Shown piece by piece: positions 8,937-22,900 of a DNA stretch of 64,000 nt. The position numbers and the translations under genes are program-made. Each line of letters opens with the position of its first letter. The stretch's first letter is position 1. Below the pieces are notes generated by a model that saw only the letters and a list, made by a program, of their open reading frames with translations, was not told the origin of the DNA and did no database searches. The DNA comes from Chitinophaga sp. GTDB taxonomy: Bacteria > Bacteroidota > Bacteroidia > Chitinophagales > Chitinophagaceae. Where the stretch lies: the NCBI RefSeq assembly GCF_017745275.1, contig NZ_JAGHZS010000012.1:1-64000 (forward strand), in the 5' to 3' direction.

Positions 8937-10514
8937 ATGGTTGATATTAAACCTGATGAAATTTCGGCGATATTACGCCAGCAGTTGAGCAACTTCAATG
9001 CTTCTGCCGACCTGGAAGAGGTAGGTACTGTATTGTCGGTGGGTGATGGTATTGCCCGCATTTACGGTTTGGGTAACGTAGGTTACGGTGAACTGGTTGA
9101 ATTCAGCAACGGCGTTAAAGCTATTGCACTGAACCTGGAAGAAGATAACGTGGGTGTGGTATTGATGGGTCAGTCAGCAGGTATTAAAGAAGGTGATAAA
9201 GTACGTCGTACCAAACAAATCGCATCCATTAAAGTGGGTGAGGGTGTAGTTGGTCGCGTTATCAATACACTGGGTGAACCGGTAGATGGTAAAGGCCCAT
9301 TGAAAGGTGAACTGTACGAAATGCCACTGGAGCGTAAAGCACCAGGAGTATTGTACCGTGAGCCAGTAAAAGAACCACTGCAAACAGGTGTAAAAGCAAT
9401 TGATGCGATGATCCCTGTAGGTCGTGGTCAGCGTGAGCTGGTAATTGGTGACCGTCAAACAGGTAAAACAGCTATCTGTATTGATACCATCATCAACCAG
9501 AAAGAATTTTATGAAGCAGGTAAACCTGTTTATTGCATATACGTAGCGATTGGCCAGAAAGCATCTACTGTTGCCGGTGTAATGAAAACATTACAGGAAG
9601 CAGGTGCAATGGCTTACACTACTATCGTTGCTGCGAACGCTGCTGATCCGGCTCCGTTGCAGTTCTACGCTCCATTTGCGGGTGCTGCTATCGGTGAATT
9701 CTTCCGTGACTCAGGTCGTCCTGCCCTGATCGTTTATGATGATCTGTCTAAACAGGCGGTGGCTTACCGTGAGGTATCCCTGTTGCTGAAACGTCCTCCT
9801 GGTCGTGAAGCTTATCCTGGTGACGTATTCTACCTGCATAGCCGTTTGCTCGAGCGTGCTGCGAAAATCATCAGCAACGACGAAATCGCAAAACAGATGA
9901 ACGACTTACCTGAGTCTATCAGGCACCTGGTAAAAGGTGGTGGTTCCCTGACTGCATTGCCTATCATCGAAACACAGGCAAGTGACGTATCTGCTTACAT
10001 CCCTACCAACGTAATCTCCATCACCGATGGTCAGATCTTCCTGGAAGGTAACCTGTTCAACGCCGGTATCCGTCCTGCGATCAACGTAGGTATCTCTGTA
10101 AGCCGCGTAGGTGGTAACGCTCAGATCAAATCCATGAAGAAAGTATCTGGTACCCTGAAACTCGATCAGGCACAATACCGCGAAATGGAAGCCTTCTCCA
10201 AATTCGGTGGTGACCTGGATGCTGCTACCAAGGCAGTTATCGACAAAGGTGCCCGTAACGTGGAAATCCTGAAACAAGCTCAGTTTAGCCCGTATGCCGT
10301 AGAAAAGCAAGTAGCTATGATCTACCTGGGTACCAACGGTCTGCTGCGCGACGTGCCTGTTAAACAAGTTCGTGCTTTCGAAGAAGCGTTCCTGAATGAA
10401 ATGCAGGTACGTTTACCAGAAGTACTGGCTGAGTTCAAAAAAGGTAACCTGCCAGAAGATGGTATCAAGAAAATGGTTACTTTGGCCAACGAACTGAAAC
10501 CAAGATTCGCATAA
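8937..10514 (+). CDS. atpA: F0F1 ATP synthase subunit alpha
   Basis: The 525-residue non-catalytic nucleotide-binding subunit of F1. A beta-barrel N-terminal domain contains GDGIARIYGL, then the P-loop GDRQTGKT near residue 170. The conserved ISxGxQI-type region appears as VISITDGQIFLE, followed by the arginine-finger-bearing SVSRVGGNAQ and a helical C-terminus. It ends the operon here: a strong terminator begins 26 bases after the stop. In many Bacteroidota atpG would come next, and it is absent. Confidence 0.97.
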   Translation: MVDIKPDEISAILRQQLSNFNASADLEEVGTVLSVGDGIARIYGLGNVGYGELVEFSNGVKAIALNLEEDNVGVVLMGQSAGIKEGDKVRRTKQIASIKVGEGVVGRVINTLGEPVDGKGPLKGELYEMPLERKAPGVLYREPVKEPLQTGVKAIDAMIPVGRGQRELVIGDRQTGKTAICIDTIINQKEFYEAGKPVYCIYVAIGQKASTVAGVMKTLQEAGAMAYTTIVAANAADPAPLQFYAPFAGAAIGEFFRDSGRPALIVYDDLSKQAVAYREVSLLLKRPPGREAYPGDVFYLHSRLLERAAKIISNDEIAKQMNDLPESIRHLVKGGGSLTALPIIETQASDVSAYIPTNVISITDGQIFLEGNLFNAGIRPAINVGISVSRVGGNAQIKSMKKVSGTLKLDQAQYREMEAFSKFGGDLDAATKAVIDKGARNVEILKQAQFSPYAVEKQVAMIYLGTNGLLRDVPVKQVRAFEEAFLNEMQVRLPEVLAEFKKGNLPEDGIKKMVTLANELKPRFA

Positions 10515-10540
10515 TAACGTTCTATCGCATTATAAAAAAA

Positions 10541-10576
10541 GCACCCTTTGCTGAGAAGCAAAGGGTGCTTTTTTTA
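10541..10576 (+). terminator. Strong intrinsic terminator after atpA
   Basis: GCACCCTTTGC (10541-10551), loop TGAGAA, GCAAAGGGTGC (10558-10568), then eight T. The preceding A7 run would let it work in both directions. Confidence 0.92.
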
Positions 10577-10956
10577 TAGGTATTATGTACGATTTTGATA
10601 TAAAATAATATTTATATAATTGATAACAAATCTTTTAAAAAAGAAAATATAAGAGCATTGCTCTTTATATGGACAGTCCGCTATACATTTGTCACATAAC
10701 ACATATCTACAAACCAGGACAATATTCCCATATTCGCCGCATAATCTTTCCCAACAGGGTTGTTCATAGCCACCACCTACCTTAAGAGTAATATCACCAA
10801 AAATTGTATCCGTAGTTCGCCTGTTTAGATTGGCTCTTATTCTATTATTTCTTTTAATTCATTTCAGAAAACTCCGATACGCTTGTCTGAACCCCGAGGA
10901 CAACAGTGGGATGAAAGGTGTTTGTTCAGCAATGGTCTGAGACGCAAAACGCTTGT
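10577..10956 (+). promoter_or_regulatory. Gene-free leader region of the giant protein gene
   Basis: This 380-base stretch has no credible coding frame. It contains a hairpin ATATAAGAGC/GCTCTTTATAT (10647-10670) and a -7-like box TACATTTG (10684-10691), which would give a leader of about 260 bases. No good -33 box is present, so the promoter call is weak. The rest shows no feature I recognise, and no atpG remnant. Confidence 0.35.
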
Positions 10957-13900
10957 ATGAAAAGATTTTTTACGCTTTGTTCAGTGGCATTATTTTCCCT
11001 GCTCCCTATTCTATATTGTCAAGCGGAAGGTAGTAAAGATATATATCCGGCAGGTGCTTTGGGGAACCGTGCCTATATGACCAGTTCTTCTACAGCTACC
11101 AGCGCACTGATTGGGAATATCTACAACCCCGGCAGAATGTTCGTGTATGCGAAGGTGGGAGAAGTAATTTATGTTGGTTCCAGTGCACAAGGTATTGGTA
11201 CTGGTACCACCAGGTTGACGGCACCTAACGGGAACGCCTATAACACCAGCAATTCCACTACTGTAGGACGTATTAATAATCGTGCGGAGGAGCTATTGGG
11301 GCCTTCTGCCCTCGCAGTAGGGGGCTACAACGGATATTCGCGAACTGTGCAGACTGGAGAGCAAGGAATATGGACTATAGAATTTGATCCTCCCAATACA
11401 TCAGCTACGGCATTAGGGAATGGGTTTAGTCCGCCGGCAGCCAATGCCGCCTGGACTATCGCCAATCAGACTGCGGTAAGTACTTTAGCACTGATTGTAG
11501 CATGGGATGTCACGGTGGCCAGCGTAGGAATACCACAATCCGGCCGCACTTTCCTCAATATATTTACTGGTAATGCCGGTACTGCCAGTTCAGCTTTTTA
11601 TGGTAAATTCAATGTACTCACCAAAGATGGATTCACTTATACTGCGGCCAGCAATGGCATACAGCCATTTCTCTTTGCTTTTTTTGTAAATAATAAAGGT
11701 ACCCGCGATAGGGCTACCGGGGTACCCGTATATAAAAGTGTAGACCTTAATTCTGTTGTTTCAGCCAATGGTGCCTATTCCTTCCATAACCCTACATTGC
11801 CGGATGATGCTACCAACATCACTCAGAAATTATTTTATAACACACCAGATAATACACTACCCGCCAACGCTCCCGTTTGGGTAAATGGCGCAGCTTCCAC
11901 TACCTGGTTAATCAGTACACCTGTTACACCAGTGGTGTCCCAGGTATTTTTTACAGGCCGGGAAGGTACACCAGGTCGCGCCGGTACACCTCCACTAAAC
12001 GGAGGTTATGTACATTTCACAGCTAACCAGAACGGTAACTTTAAAATATCAATAGATGTCAATAATAACGGGAGTACCAATGATCCCATAGACCGGATTA
12101 TTACAGGGTCTTCTGTGGCAGGAGACAATGCTATTTTATGGGACGGAAAAGATGGGCTGGGCACCGATGTAGCTAATGGCGCTAATATCAATATTTCTGT
12201 TGTCCTCTATTCAGGAGAGGTACATTTCCCCTATATGGATGTGGAGAATAATGCTAACGGTATTATTATTACCCGCACCAATGGCTCCAACGCCCCTGAC
12301 CCTACCGTATACTGGAATGATCAATTGCTGGGGAGTGGCAGCGGGGCCCCTGTTCCCGTGAATGCATCGGCGAGCCCGGGCATAAACAGCACTACTAACG
12401 GGCATAAATATACGAACAGCTATGGCGATAATAGCTTACTGGATACCTGGGCATATATTTTTAGCGCACCGCAAACAGCCAGTGTAATAGTAAAACAATA
12501 TCAGGCGGACCTGGAAGTAGTCAACAACATTCCTGCGCTGACAGCTATTTGTGCCGGTCACCTAATTACTTATACTACCACGATAAGAAATAATGGGCCA
12601 GACTCAGCTAACGGCGCACGTTACAGCTTTACCTTTCCGTCACAGTTTACACCGGTCAATGTTACCAGCACCGGAAATGGTATTATCGTGTCTGGTGGGT
12701 TTTCCGGCAATGCATATACAGCCGTGCTTAACCTGGCCAATGGAGCAGTAGTTAACTACAGCTTTACGGGTACCATCACCGATGTGCCGGCAGGCGGAAA
12801 CCTGGTCACCAAATCCAGTGTGATGCGTCCGCCGGATGTAACCGATCCAGATGCTACCAGCATTGCCAGTGGTAATCCAACCGATCCCGATGTGGAATGT
12901 AATGGCGCCCCTTCCGGAGCGGGATGTAATAATATTAAAACCAGCAGCATTCCTGTTTCCCCGGCTATCACTAATAACACCATTAGTGCGGCGCAGTCTG
13001 TTTGCATTGGTAATACTCCGGCTCCCCTTACCGGCAGTACTATTGCAGGCACCCCACAATACCTGTGGCAGTCCAGTATAGTCAGTGGTACGGCTGGTTT
13101 CATATCTGCTACCGGGACTAATAACGGTAAAGACTATACGCCCGCAGTGTTGTCTCAATCTACCTGGTATAGAAGGATTGTTAATGCTGGTAGTTGCAGC
13201 GATACCAGTGCTGCTATTATGATTACCATTAATCCATTATTGACACCGGGCGCGGTTGCAGGTAACCAAAGCTTTTGTAATAGTGGAGATCCGGTGATGT
13301 TCACACAAACTGTTGCGGCAACCGGAGGAAATGGTACCTATACATATCGTTGGCAATCCTCATTGGATAATATTTCCTTTAATGATATTTTTGGTGCGAC
13401 ACAAGCCACTTATGATGCGCCGGTAGTTTCACAGACAACCTATTTTCGTCGTATTGTGAGCAGTGGTAGTTCCGGCTGCGCCGACATGATCAGTGATACC
13501 CTGACTGTGCAGATCAATACTACGCCTACTACAGCTAATGCCGGCAGCGATCAAAACCTGTGTAATGTTACCTCGGCAACTTTGTCAGGCAATACTCCGG
13601 CAAATGGCAATGGTGCCTGGCAGCAAACAGGAGGCCCTGTTACTGCTGTGATAGCAGATACTACCTTGCCTGGTACAAGCATCAGTGGATTAACCAACGG
13701 AATTTTTACGTTTGTCTGGACTATCCGGAATGGCAATTGTCCACCATCTAAAGATACCGTTGTTATAAATGTAAGCTCACTTCCAACCGTGGCTAATGCC
13801 GGTCCCGATCAACCATTGTGTAATGTGACCAGCGCTGTACTCGCTGGCAACACACCCACCGCAGGAACGGGCCAGTGGTCACAGATAGCAGGACCTAATA

Positions 13901-16900
13901 CGGCTTCTTTTGTGGACGCCACGCAACCCAATACAGCTGTGCAGAACCTGCAGCCTGGTACCTATTCGCTGGTATGGACTATCAGCAGCGGCCCATGCGC
14001 ACCTTCGGCAGATACCATGCAGCTAATCATTTCTGCTGCGCCTGCAACCGCTAATGCGGGCCCGGATCAGACGAAGTATAACAACGGCGAATTCACCATC
14101 AGTGGTAATACGCCTTCCAGTGGACAAGGCACCTGGGCAGTGGTGAGCGGCAATGCGGTAATTGGCAGTACTACCACACCAGCTACTACGGCTACACTGC
14201 AACCCAATACCACCGCTACACTCACGTGGACGATTACCAGCGGTAACTGTCCGCCCAGTATTGATACCATTGTTTTGACTTACACTTCCCAGGCAGATCT
14301 GAAAGTGACGAAATCTGATGCGGGCAATACCTACAAAACCAATAGCCCATTAACTTACACCATCACCATCGAAAACGCAGGCCCATCAGATATCTACGGA
14401 TTTACCCTGAAAGATACACTCCCTGCCCTGATGACCAGCGCCTCCTGGACTTCTGCAGTTACTGGTACCAATGTGGCTTTACGCCCACTCTCAGGCGCGG
14501 GTAATATCATTACCGCCAATGGAGATATTCCTTTTGCAGCAGGTAATAAAATAGTGATTACAGTAACCGGCACCGTAGCAGCCAACGCTATTGGTGGTAA
14601 TGTAATTACTAATACGGCTACTGTTAGCAATCCTTCCGGCTTGCCGGATCCGGTGCCCGGAAATAATATTTCTACTGTAACCGGCGCGGTGCCTAACAAC
14701 CCGCCTGTAGCAGTAGATGACAACTATACCACTATCCGCGATGTGCCGGTGAGCGGTAATGTGTTGACCAACGACAGCGATCCGGAAAATCAGCCTATAA
14801 CGGTGTCGGCTACCCTGATACAATCACCTGCCTCCGGCAGCGTGATACAAAATGCTGACGGCACCTTTACTTATACGCCAGTACCGGGTTTTGTGGGTAC
14901 AGATACTTATATCTACCAGGTGTGTGACAACCAGGGGGCCTGCTCCCAGGCCACAGTAACGATTACTGTGACGAAAGGGATGGCGCATCTTACCATTGCT
15001 AAAATTGCAACGCCGGCTACTGCCAGCGCCGGAGGGCCACTGACTTACACACTGACAGTGACTAATAATGGTCCATCTACTATTTTAAGTTCAGAAACGT
15101 TTTCGGTAGTAGATACCTTGCCGGTTGGGTTTATTGCCAGCAGCTATACGCCATCAGCGGGAAGTTATAACAATGGCAACTGGACCGGTGTAACGCTGAA
15201 GCCTGGCGCTTCTGTAACATTAACCATCGCTGGAAATGTGGCCTCATCTTTTGCCGGCGCCAGTCTCACTAATACGGCCAGTGCTACGCCGCCATCAGCC
15301 ATTCCTGATTCTACTCCAGCCACTACTACCCTGGTAACCCCTGTTACCAAAGCAGTAGAAGTGGTGGTGACAAAAACAGATAATACCACTACGTACGTTC
15401 CGGGAACTACTACGCAGTATAAGATCACAGTTGTGAATAAAGGCCCGGCTGATCTTATAAACGCTACCTTCCAGGATCCTTTGCCGGCCGGTATTACCAC
15501 CGCATCCTGGACCGCCGTAACCCCGGGTGGCGGACAGGCAAACGCCTCCGGTAACGGGGCTATTAATGAGACAATTAGTCTCCCGTCAGGAAGCACAATC
15601 GTATATACTTTAACGATAACTATTCCATCCAATTATACCGGTTCGTTAACCAACACGGCCAGCATAGTGGTACCATCCGGATATAATAATATTAATCCTT
15701 CAGGTAATAGTGCTACGGATACGGATACACCGAATCCACAGTTTAGCCTGGAAATAGATAAAAGTGGTCCTGCCAGTGCAGTGGCGGGTACATCGTTGAG
15801 CTACGATGTGATAATAGTGAACAATGGCCCTTCTGATCTTACCGGCGCTGCCGTGTTGGATCATTTGCCGGTAACGCTTCAAAATCCGGTATGGACTGTA
15901 ACAACTACCGGTAGCGCCACTGCTTCCGTTAGCAGCGGTACCGGAGATGTTAGCTTCACTGCTGGTATTGTTGCTGGCGTTGGTAATAAAATCACTATCC
16001 ATATCACCGGTACTATAAATCCGGGAGCCACAGGTACGCTGACAAATACCGCCAGCATTACTCCTCCGGGATCGCCGACATTATTTTCCAATACGGTGAA
16101 TACTGTGATAGAGCGTTCCACTGGTATTACGCTGGTAAAACAAGGACCATCTGCCGGTCATGTAACAGCAGGACAGCCCATCAGTTACCAACTGAAGCTC
16201 ACCAATGCGGGTCCATCTAATGCGGTGGGTATTGTATTGTCAGATGTGGTACCACCGGCTATTACAAATGTTAGTTGGGTGGTGAGTACTGCTGGCACTG
16301 CTGAAGTAGCTGCAGGTAGTGCCAGCAGCGGCACCGGAAATAATATTTCCACTACCGTAAATATACCTGCCGGGTTGGCAAATGTGGTTACCCTGCAAAT
16401 CAATGGTACAGTTAGTTCTGCGGCTACGGATACCTTATTAAATACTGCCACAGCCAGGTTAGCCGGAGACACGACTGTTACAGCATTTAACAAAACGATA
16501 GTTGAGAACAAACCCGGCTTACAGGTTGTAAAAGCAGGTCCTGCTACTGCAGATGCCGGAACGAATATTACTTACACGATTACGGTGAATAATAGCGGTC
16601 CATCAAATGCGGTAAATGCAGTGATCTCAGATGTAGTAGGGCCAACCACGATGACCAACGTCACCTGGACAGCCACCGCTGCCGGCAATGCAGTGATTAA
16701 CAGCGGTGCTAACGGTAACGGCAATACGTTATCAGTGAATGTAAACATTCCAGCCGGAAGCAGTAATAGTGTGACCATTGTGGTGCAGGGCACTATTCTT
16801 TCCGGAGCTGCCGGCGATATCCGTAATACAGCAACCGTAGCGGTAAACGGACAACAGCCGGTGATGTCAAACGAAGTAATTACACAGATTACCAACCGCG

Positions 16901-19900
16901 CCGGTCTTGTAGTAACGAAAACGGGGCCTGTTACGGCCACTGCTGGTGGATCGGCCTCATATCTCCTGAAAATTACCAATACAGGTCCTTCTGATGCCTT
17001 AAATGCAGTACTGCTGGATACATTAGGCAGTATGCTGCAGAATCCTGGTATTACTACGTTGTCGCACGGAAATGCTTCGGTAACATCTTCCCAAATCACC
17101 AATCGCATTGCACAGGTGGTAGGCAATATCCCTGCGGGAGATAGCAATTCCATTGATGTGATTATACAGGCTAAAATAGATCCTTCATTTGTTGGGCAGA
17201 TAAGGAACCAGGGATTCATTAGCACGAATAATGGGCCAGTTGTAAGTTCCAATGCAGTGATCACCGATGTGGCTAACAAACCTATTTTAACGATCACGAA
17301 AGCAGGTAAGGATACTGCTGTTGCAGGACAATCGTTAAATTATACCATATCTGTTGGCAATACCGGTTTATCCGATGCTGTAAATGTGAATATATTGGAT
17401 GCTGTACCGGCAGGTTTGTCGAATGTGAGCTGGACAACATCATTGATGAATGGCGCTACTATTGCCAGTGGTGCTACCGGCACTGGTAGCAATATTAATG
17501 TTACGGGCAATATCCCGGCAGGTAAGCAGGCATCTATCACCATCAATGTATCCGGAACAATAACGCCTTCTTTCACCGGCGACCTCTCTAACTTTGCCAC
17601 TGCGGCAGTCAACGGAGACACGCCAATACCATCAGATACCGTAGTTACCCATGTAGTCAGCAAGCCGGCGTTGCAAATCACCAAATCAGGACCAGGTAAT
17701 GTTTCTGCCGGTGGTTTTATCCGGTATACTCTACAGATCACCAATAGTGGCCCTTCAGATGCTGTGAATGTAAATATTGCTGATCCTGTAAATGGAGTGA
17801 TACAAGCTACCAATTGGTTAACGTCTGTGAGTGGCGGTGCAAGCATCAGCAGCGGCGCAACGGGCAATGGAAATAACGTAGCTATTGTGGCGAATATACC
17901 AGCAGGTACAGGTAGTATCACTGTTTATGTAGATGGAACTGTGAATGCTGGTGCTGCTGGAACGGTCAATAACACGGCTACTGCTACGGTGACCGGAATG
18001 CCTCCTGTCAGCGCTTCCTCATCTGCCGTGGTGACTAATGATCCGTTGATCAGTATCAGCAAAACGGGCCCCGCCCAGGCCAATGCAGGCGAAACGATCA
18101 GCTATACGCTGGTAGTAACCAACTATGGAAAATCAAACGCAAAAAATGTAATTATTAGTGACCTGGTGCCATCACAATTAACCAATGTAAGCTGGTCTAC
18201 TACCACCGCTGGTAGTATCAATGTGAATACCGGTGGTACGGGCACCGGCAATAATGTGGCTGTGCTGGCTGATGTAGATGCCGGTACGCAAAATCATTTA
18301 TTCGTTACCGTTACCGGAACCATTGCACCCGACTTTACAGGTACATTTATCAATAGCTCCCGCGCTATAGTAAATCACAGGGACACCTCCCGAAGCGATA
18401 CTGTTACCACAATTGTAGCTGGCAAGCCAGGAATACAACTTGTGAAAACATCGCCAGATACGGTAGCTGCCGGAGGTATTATTACTTACACCATTACTGC
18501 TACTAATATAGGACCATCTGATGCGCCACTGGTAACGATTACAGATGCGTTGCCTGTTTTCATTAAAAATGTGAACTGGTCGGCAGTAGCTGCTGGCCGA
18601 GCCACCGTACAAGTAGGAGGTGGTACGGGCAATAATGTAGGCGTGCAGGGTAGTATTCCTGCTGGCGCCGGTAATATGATTACCTTAACCATCACCGGTA
18701 CAGTAGATCCTGCATTTACCGGAGACCTTAACAATGTGGCGTTGGCAACACCGGGTACACTACCGCCTATTTCCTCCAACACTACGGTTACGCATGTAGT
18801 GAAGAAAATAGCGCTGGCGCTTTCTAAATCCGGTCCTTCCCAGGAAGCTGCCGGAGAGGATATTATTTATCTGCTGAGGTTAAGCAATAACGGGCCTTCA
18901 GATGCACCGGGCGTTCAGTTCTTTGATACCATTCCTGCTGCCATTAAGAACGTTACATGGACAGCCGTTAAAACCGGCAATGCCGTTGTGCTTACCGGCG
19001 CAACCGGTACGGGTAACCAGGTGGTGGTAACCGGTGATATTCCGGCAGGAGCAGCTAACAATAACATCGTTATCCTTGTGAAAGGGGTGATCGATCCGGC
19101 ATATACCGGTGCATCATTGCGGAACATTGCGTATGCATCTTCCCCAGACCAACCTATACCGGTAATGGATACTGCCACCACCCGTGTGGTGAAACAGTCG
19201 TTACTGAAACTCAGTAAGAGCGGTCCTTCGGTGTTGTTTGCCGGCGACCCGATTACTTACACCATTCACCTGCAAAATGGCGGCCCTTCTGACGCGGTGA
19301 ATGTGCAGATTAATGATATCATTGATCCTGCTATCCTAAATCCATCCTGGAAGGCGATAGCTACTGGTGTTGGCACCAGCGTCAGCGATACGGGTAGTTT
19401 AGGCAACATTAGTTTGAATGGCAATATACCTGCAGGCGCCGGTCATAGTATTGATATAACGGTAACGGGTATATTAAATCCAGATTATACCGGGGATAGT
19501 ATTGTCAACAGCGCCGTAGCGACACTTGCCGGACAGGTTCCGGTGGCATCTACCGTGAATACTCAGGTACTGCGCCGGGCTAACCTGAGAATTGTGAAGA
19601 GCGGCCCGGGTAGCGCTGCTGCCGGTGAAAAAATTAATTATACCATCACGGTCAATAACCTTGGCCCTTCTAATGTAACGGGGCTCACGATTACAGATAT
19701 TATTCCTGCCAGCCTGCTGCAACCGGTATGGACTGCTACTGCAGCAGGTACAGGCAGCTCTGTATCTGCCAGCAATGGTACAGGCAATATTAATCTCACC
19801 GGCAACTTGCCGGTAGGCACCGGTAACAGTATTACCATCACTGTAAATGGTATTATTGATCCGTCTGCGACCGATAGCAGCTTCCTCGTTAATACTGCAT

Positions 19901-22900
19901 CGGTAGCACCACCTCCTGACTTTGAAAATACGAACCCGGTTAATGCCACTGCTGTTACCCTGGTTCGTAAACAGGCAGACCTGGTGATTGTGAAATCCGG
20001 TCCGGCGAATATTGCAGCAGGACAAAATATCAGCTATCAATTGCTGGTCACTAACCGGGGTATTTCAGATGTTACCCATGCGCTGATCAGTGATGCGGTA
20101 CCTGCCGGCGTGGCTATTACCAATGTTACAGCGACTACTACCGGCAATGCCAGCGCCGGTACAGCAGTTGTCAACGGTAATAATATTACGCTGACAGGCG
20201 ATATCGTTGCTGGTATCGGCAACAGCATTATAGTAAAGATTGATGGAACGGTAAATCCGGCGGCTACCGGTACTATCACTAATACTGCTACTGTTGCACC
20301 TCCTGCAGATGTGAAAGAAATGAATCCGGCTAACAATACCAGTTCTATCAGTACCATCATATCTACCAACCTCGGACTGCAGGTATCCAAATCAGGACCT
20401 GCCAGTGTGAATATATTAGATCAAATCACGTATACCATTGTATTAACAAATAGTGGTGTTTCCGATGCCAGTGAAGTAACCGTAACAGACGTCGTGCCGG
20501 CAGACATTACCGGGGTAACCTGGACAGCTACCGCAACTGGTAATGCAGGTGTGTTATCCGCGGCTAACGGAAGTGGCAACAATATTAACCTCAGTGCAAG
20601 GGTAGGAGGTAGTAACTCTGGTACTGTCACTATCACTGTTACTGGTACTGTTAGCGCCACCGCCGCTGCTACTATTACCAACACAGTAACCGCCACCGCT
20701 CTTGGCAGCAGCTCCAGCACGGTAGTGACGTCTGTGAATAATTCGGTGGATTTGCGTATCAATAAAACAGCACCTACCAACATCGTAGCAGGTGAAGAAA
20801 TAACTTATGTGGTGACGGTTACCAACGGAGGCCCTGCTGATGCAATAGGCGCAGCCATTACGGACGCCATGCCGGCTGCAGCAGATGTGCAGCATGTAAC
20901 CTGGACAGCCACTGCTACTGGTGGTGCCAATGTTACGCCTACCAGTGGTACCGGTGATGCAGGTATTTTCCTGGCAGCTGATATTCCGGCCAATACTGGT
21001 GTGGTGACCATTACTATAAAAGGTACCGTGAACCCGGCAGCCAGCGGAGTATTGGACAATGCAGCGTCTACTGTTCCCGGCTTTGGACAAACGGATCCAA
21101 CTCCTGCACAGGTATTAGTAAGTACAAATGTGACTACTGTACCGGGCTTGTCTGTAGTGAAATCAGGACCTGCACAGGTAATTGCCGGCGATACCATGAG
21201 CTATACGTTGCAAATACATAATAGCGGACCTTCAGATGCCACTGGTGTTACTATTAAAGATACCATACCAGGCGCCGTAACAGGTATCACCTGGTCGGCT
21301 GCTGCCACCAATGCTACCATTACAGATCCCGGTACGGGCACAGGTAATATAGTAGCCATTGTGGGAGATATCCCAGCCGGCGGTTCTGTTACCGTACACA
21401 TAGCAGGTAAAACAGCTCCTGCTTTTGAAGGGTTCATGATCAATCATGCTGTAGTGAGTGGTAACGGGCAAACCGTGGTCAGCAACGATGTACGCACGCT
21501 GGTGCAGAATAAGCCTGGTCTTACTATCCGTAAGTCAGGACCGGCCAGGGCCGCCGCCGGTGCGCAGATTTCCTATGCTATTGCCATTGCCAACAACGGA
21601 TTATCTGCTGCCAATGGTATTACTGTGTCTGATCTCTTACCTCCAAATCTGAAGAACCCCGTATGGTCGGCTGCAGCAGGTGGCAGTGCCGCTATCGTTG
21701 GTGGAAATATTAGTAATCATCCGGGAGATGTGAGCTTCAAGGCTAATGTACCGGCCGGAAGTGGCAACACGATTGTAGTAAACATCAGCGGTACTATCGA
21801 TGCTGCCGCTATCGGCAGCTTAACCAATGTGGCTACAGCAACCCTGGCTAATGGCACGCCTACTGCCGATACAGTGGTTACACAGTTAGCTACGCAAACA
21901 GGTGTAAGATTGCTGAAAGCAGCGCCAGATAAGGCTACTGCAGGAACTACCATTACCTATACCCTGGATGTATATAACGATGGTCCATCAAATGCAGTAA
22001 ACGTGAATGTGGCAGATGTAATACCTGCACAGTTAAAAGACAGCAAATGGTCTGCTACTGCCGCCGGTGCCGCAGTGGTACATGGAGGCAACCTGCAGCA
22101 GCAACCAGGCAACGTAGCGTTCACCGCTGATATTCCAGCCGGTAGCAGTAACGCAGTGCATGTGGTGATCACCGGTGTTATACAGGCTGATTATACAGGT
22201 GCAGTAAATAACCAGGCTACGGCTACGGCAGGAGGCGTGAATTATCTTTCCAATAATGTAGTAACACAAGTGGTGAGCAAGCCGGGATTACGTATTGTTA
22301 AGTCAGGTCCTTCCACAGGCGTAGCGGGTGGAGCTATCAGTTATAATATCATCTTAACCAATGAAGGCCCATCAGACGCCGCCAATATCAAAATAGCCGA
22401 TATACTGCCTGCACAGGTACAGCAACCGGTTTGGTCTGCTACAGCGGCCGGCAACGCTGTTATTACCGGCGGCAATGTTACGAATCAGACCGGCGATGTA
22501 AGCCTGGTGGCGAGCGTTCCTGCCGGTGCAGCAAATCGTATAGTGGTTAACGTTAGTGGAACTATAATGCCTTCTTTCACTGGTAATATTACGAACATCG
22601 CCAGTTATTCACTGGATGGCAATAGTGTGAATACACCACCAGTCATCACAGAGGTTATCCAGGAAGTGAAAGTGAAAGTGAGCAAATCAGCGCCGGACAC
22701 CATTGCTGCCGGTGGTAAAATCAACTACACCTTACTGGTGACCAACGAGGGATTGTCTGATGTGAATAATATAGTGATCAACGACCTGGTACCTGCTGCC
22801 ATTCAACAGGTGAGCTGGAATGCTGTGGCCACAGGTGCTACGATTAACGGTACCAATAGTGGAACAGGTAATACTATCAGCGTCAACGCCAGCATACCTG

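Noticed and set aside
10577..10956. atpG or a remnant of it after atpA
   Set aside because: Reading all frames of the gap gave no stretch resembling the gamma subunit.
16572..17921. Long antisense frames (193-241 codons) inside the giant DUF11 gene
   Set aside because: Repeated GTN/ACC-rich codons keep the opposite strand open in every unit; the translations are low-complexity and have no known features.
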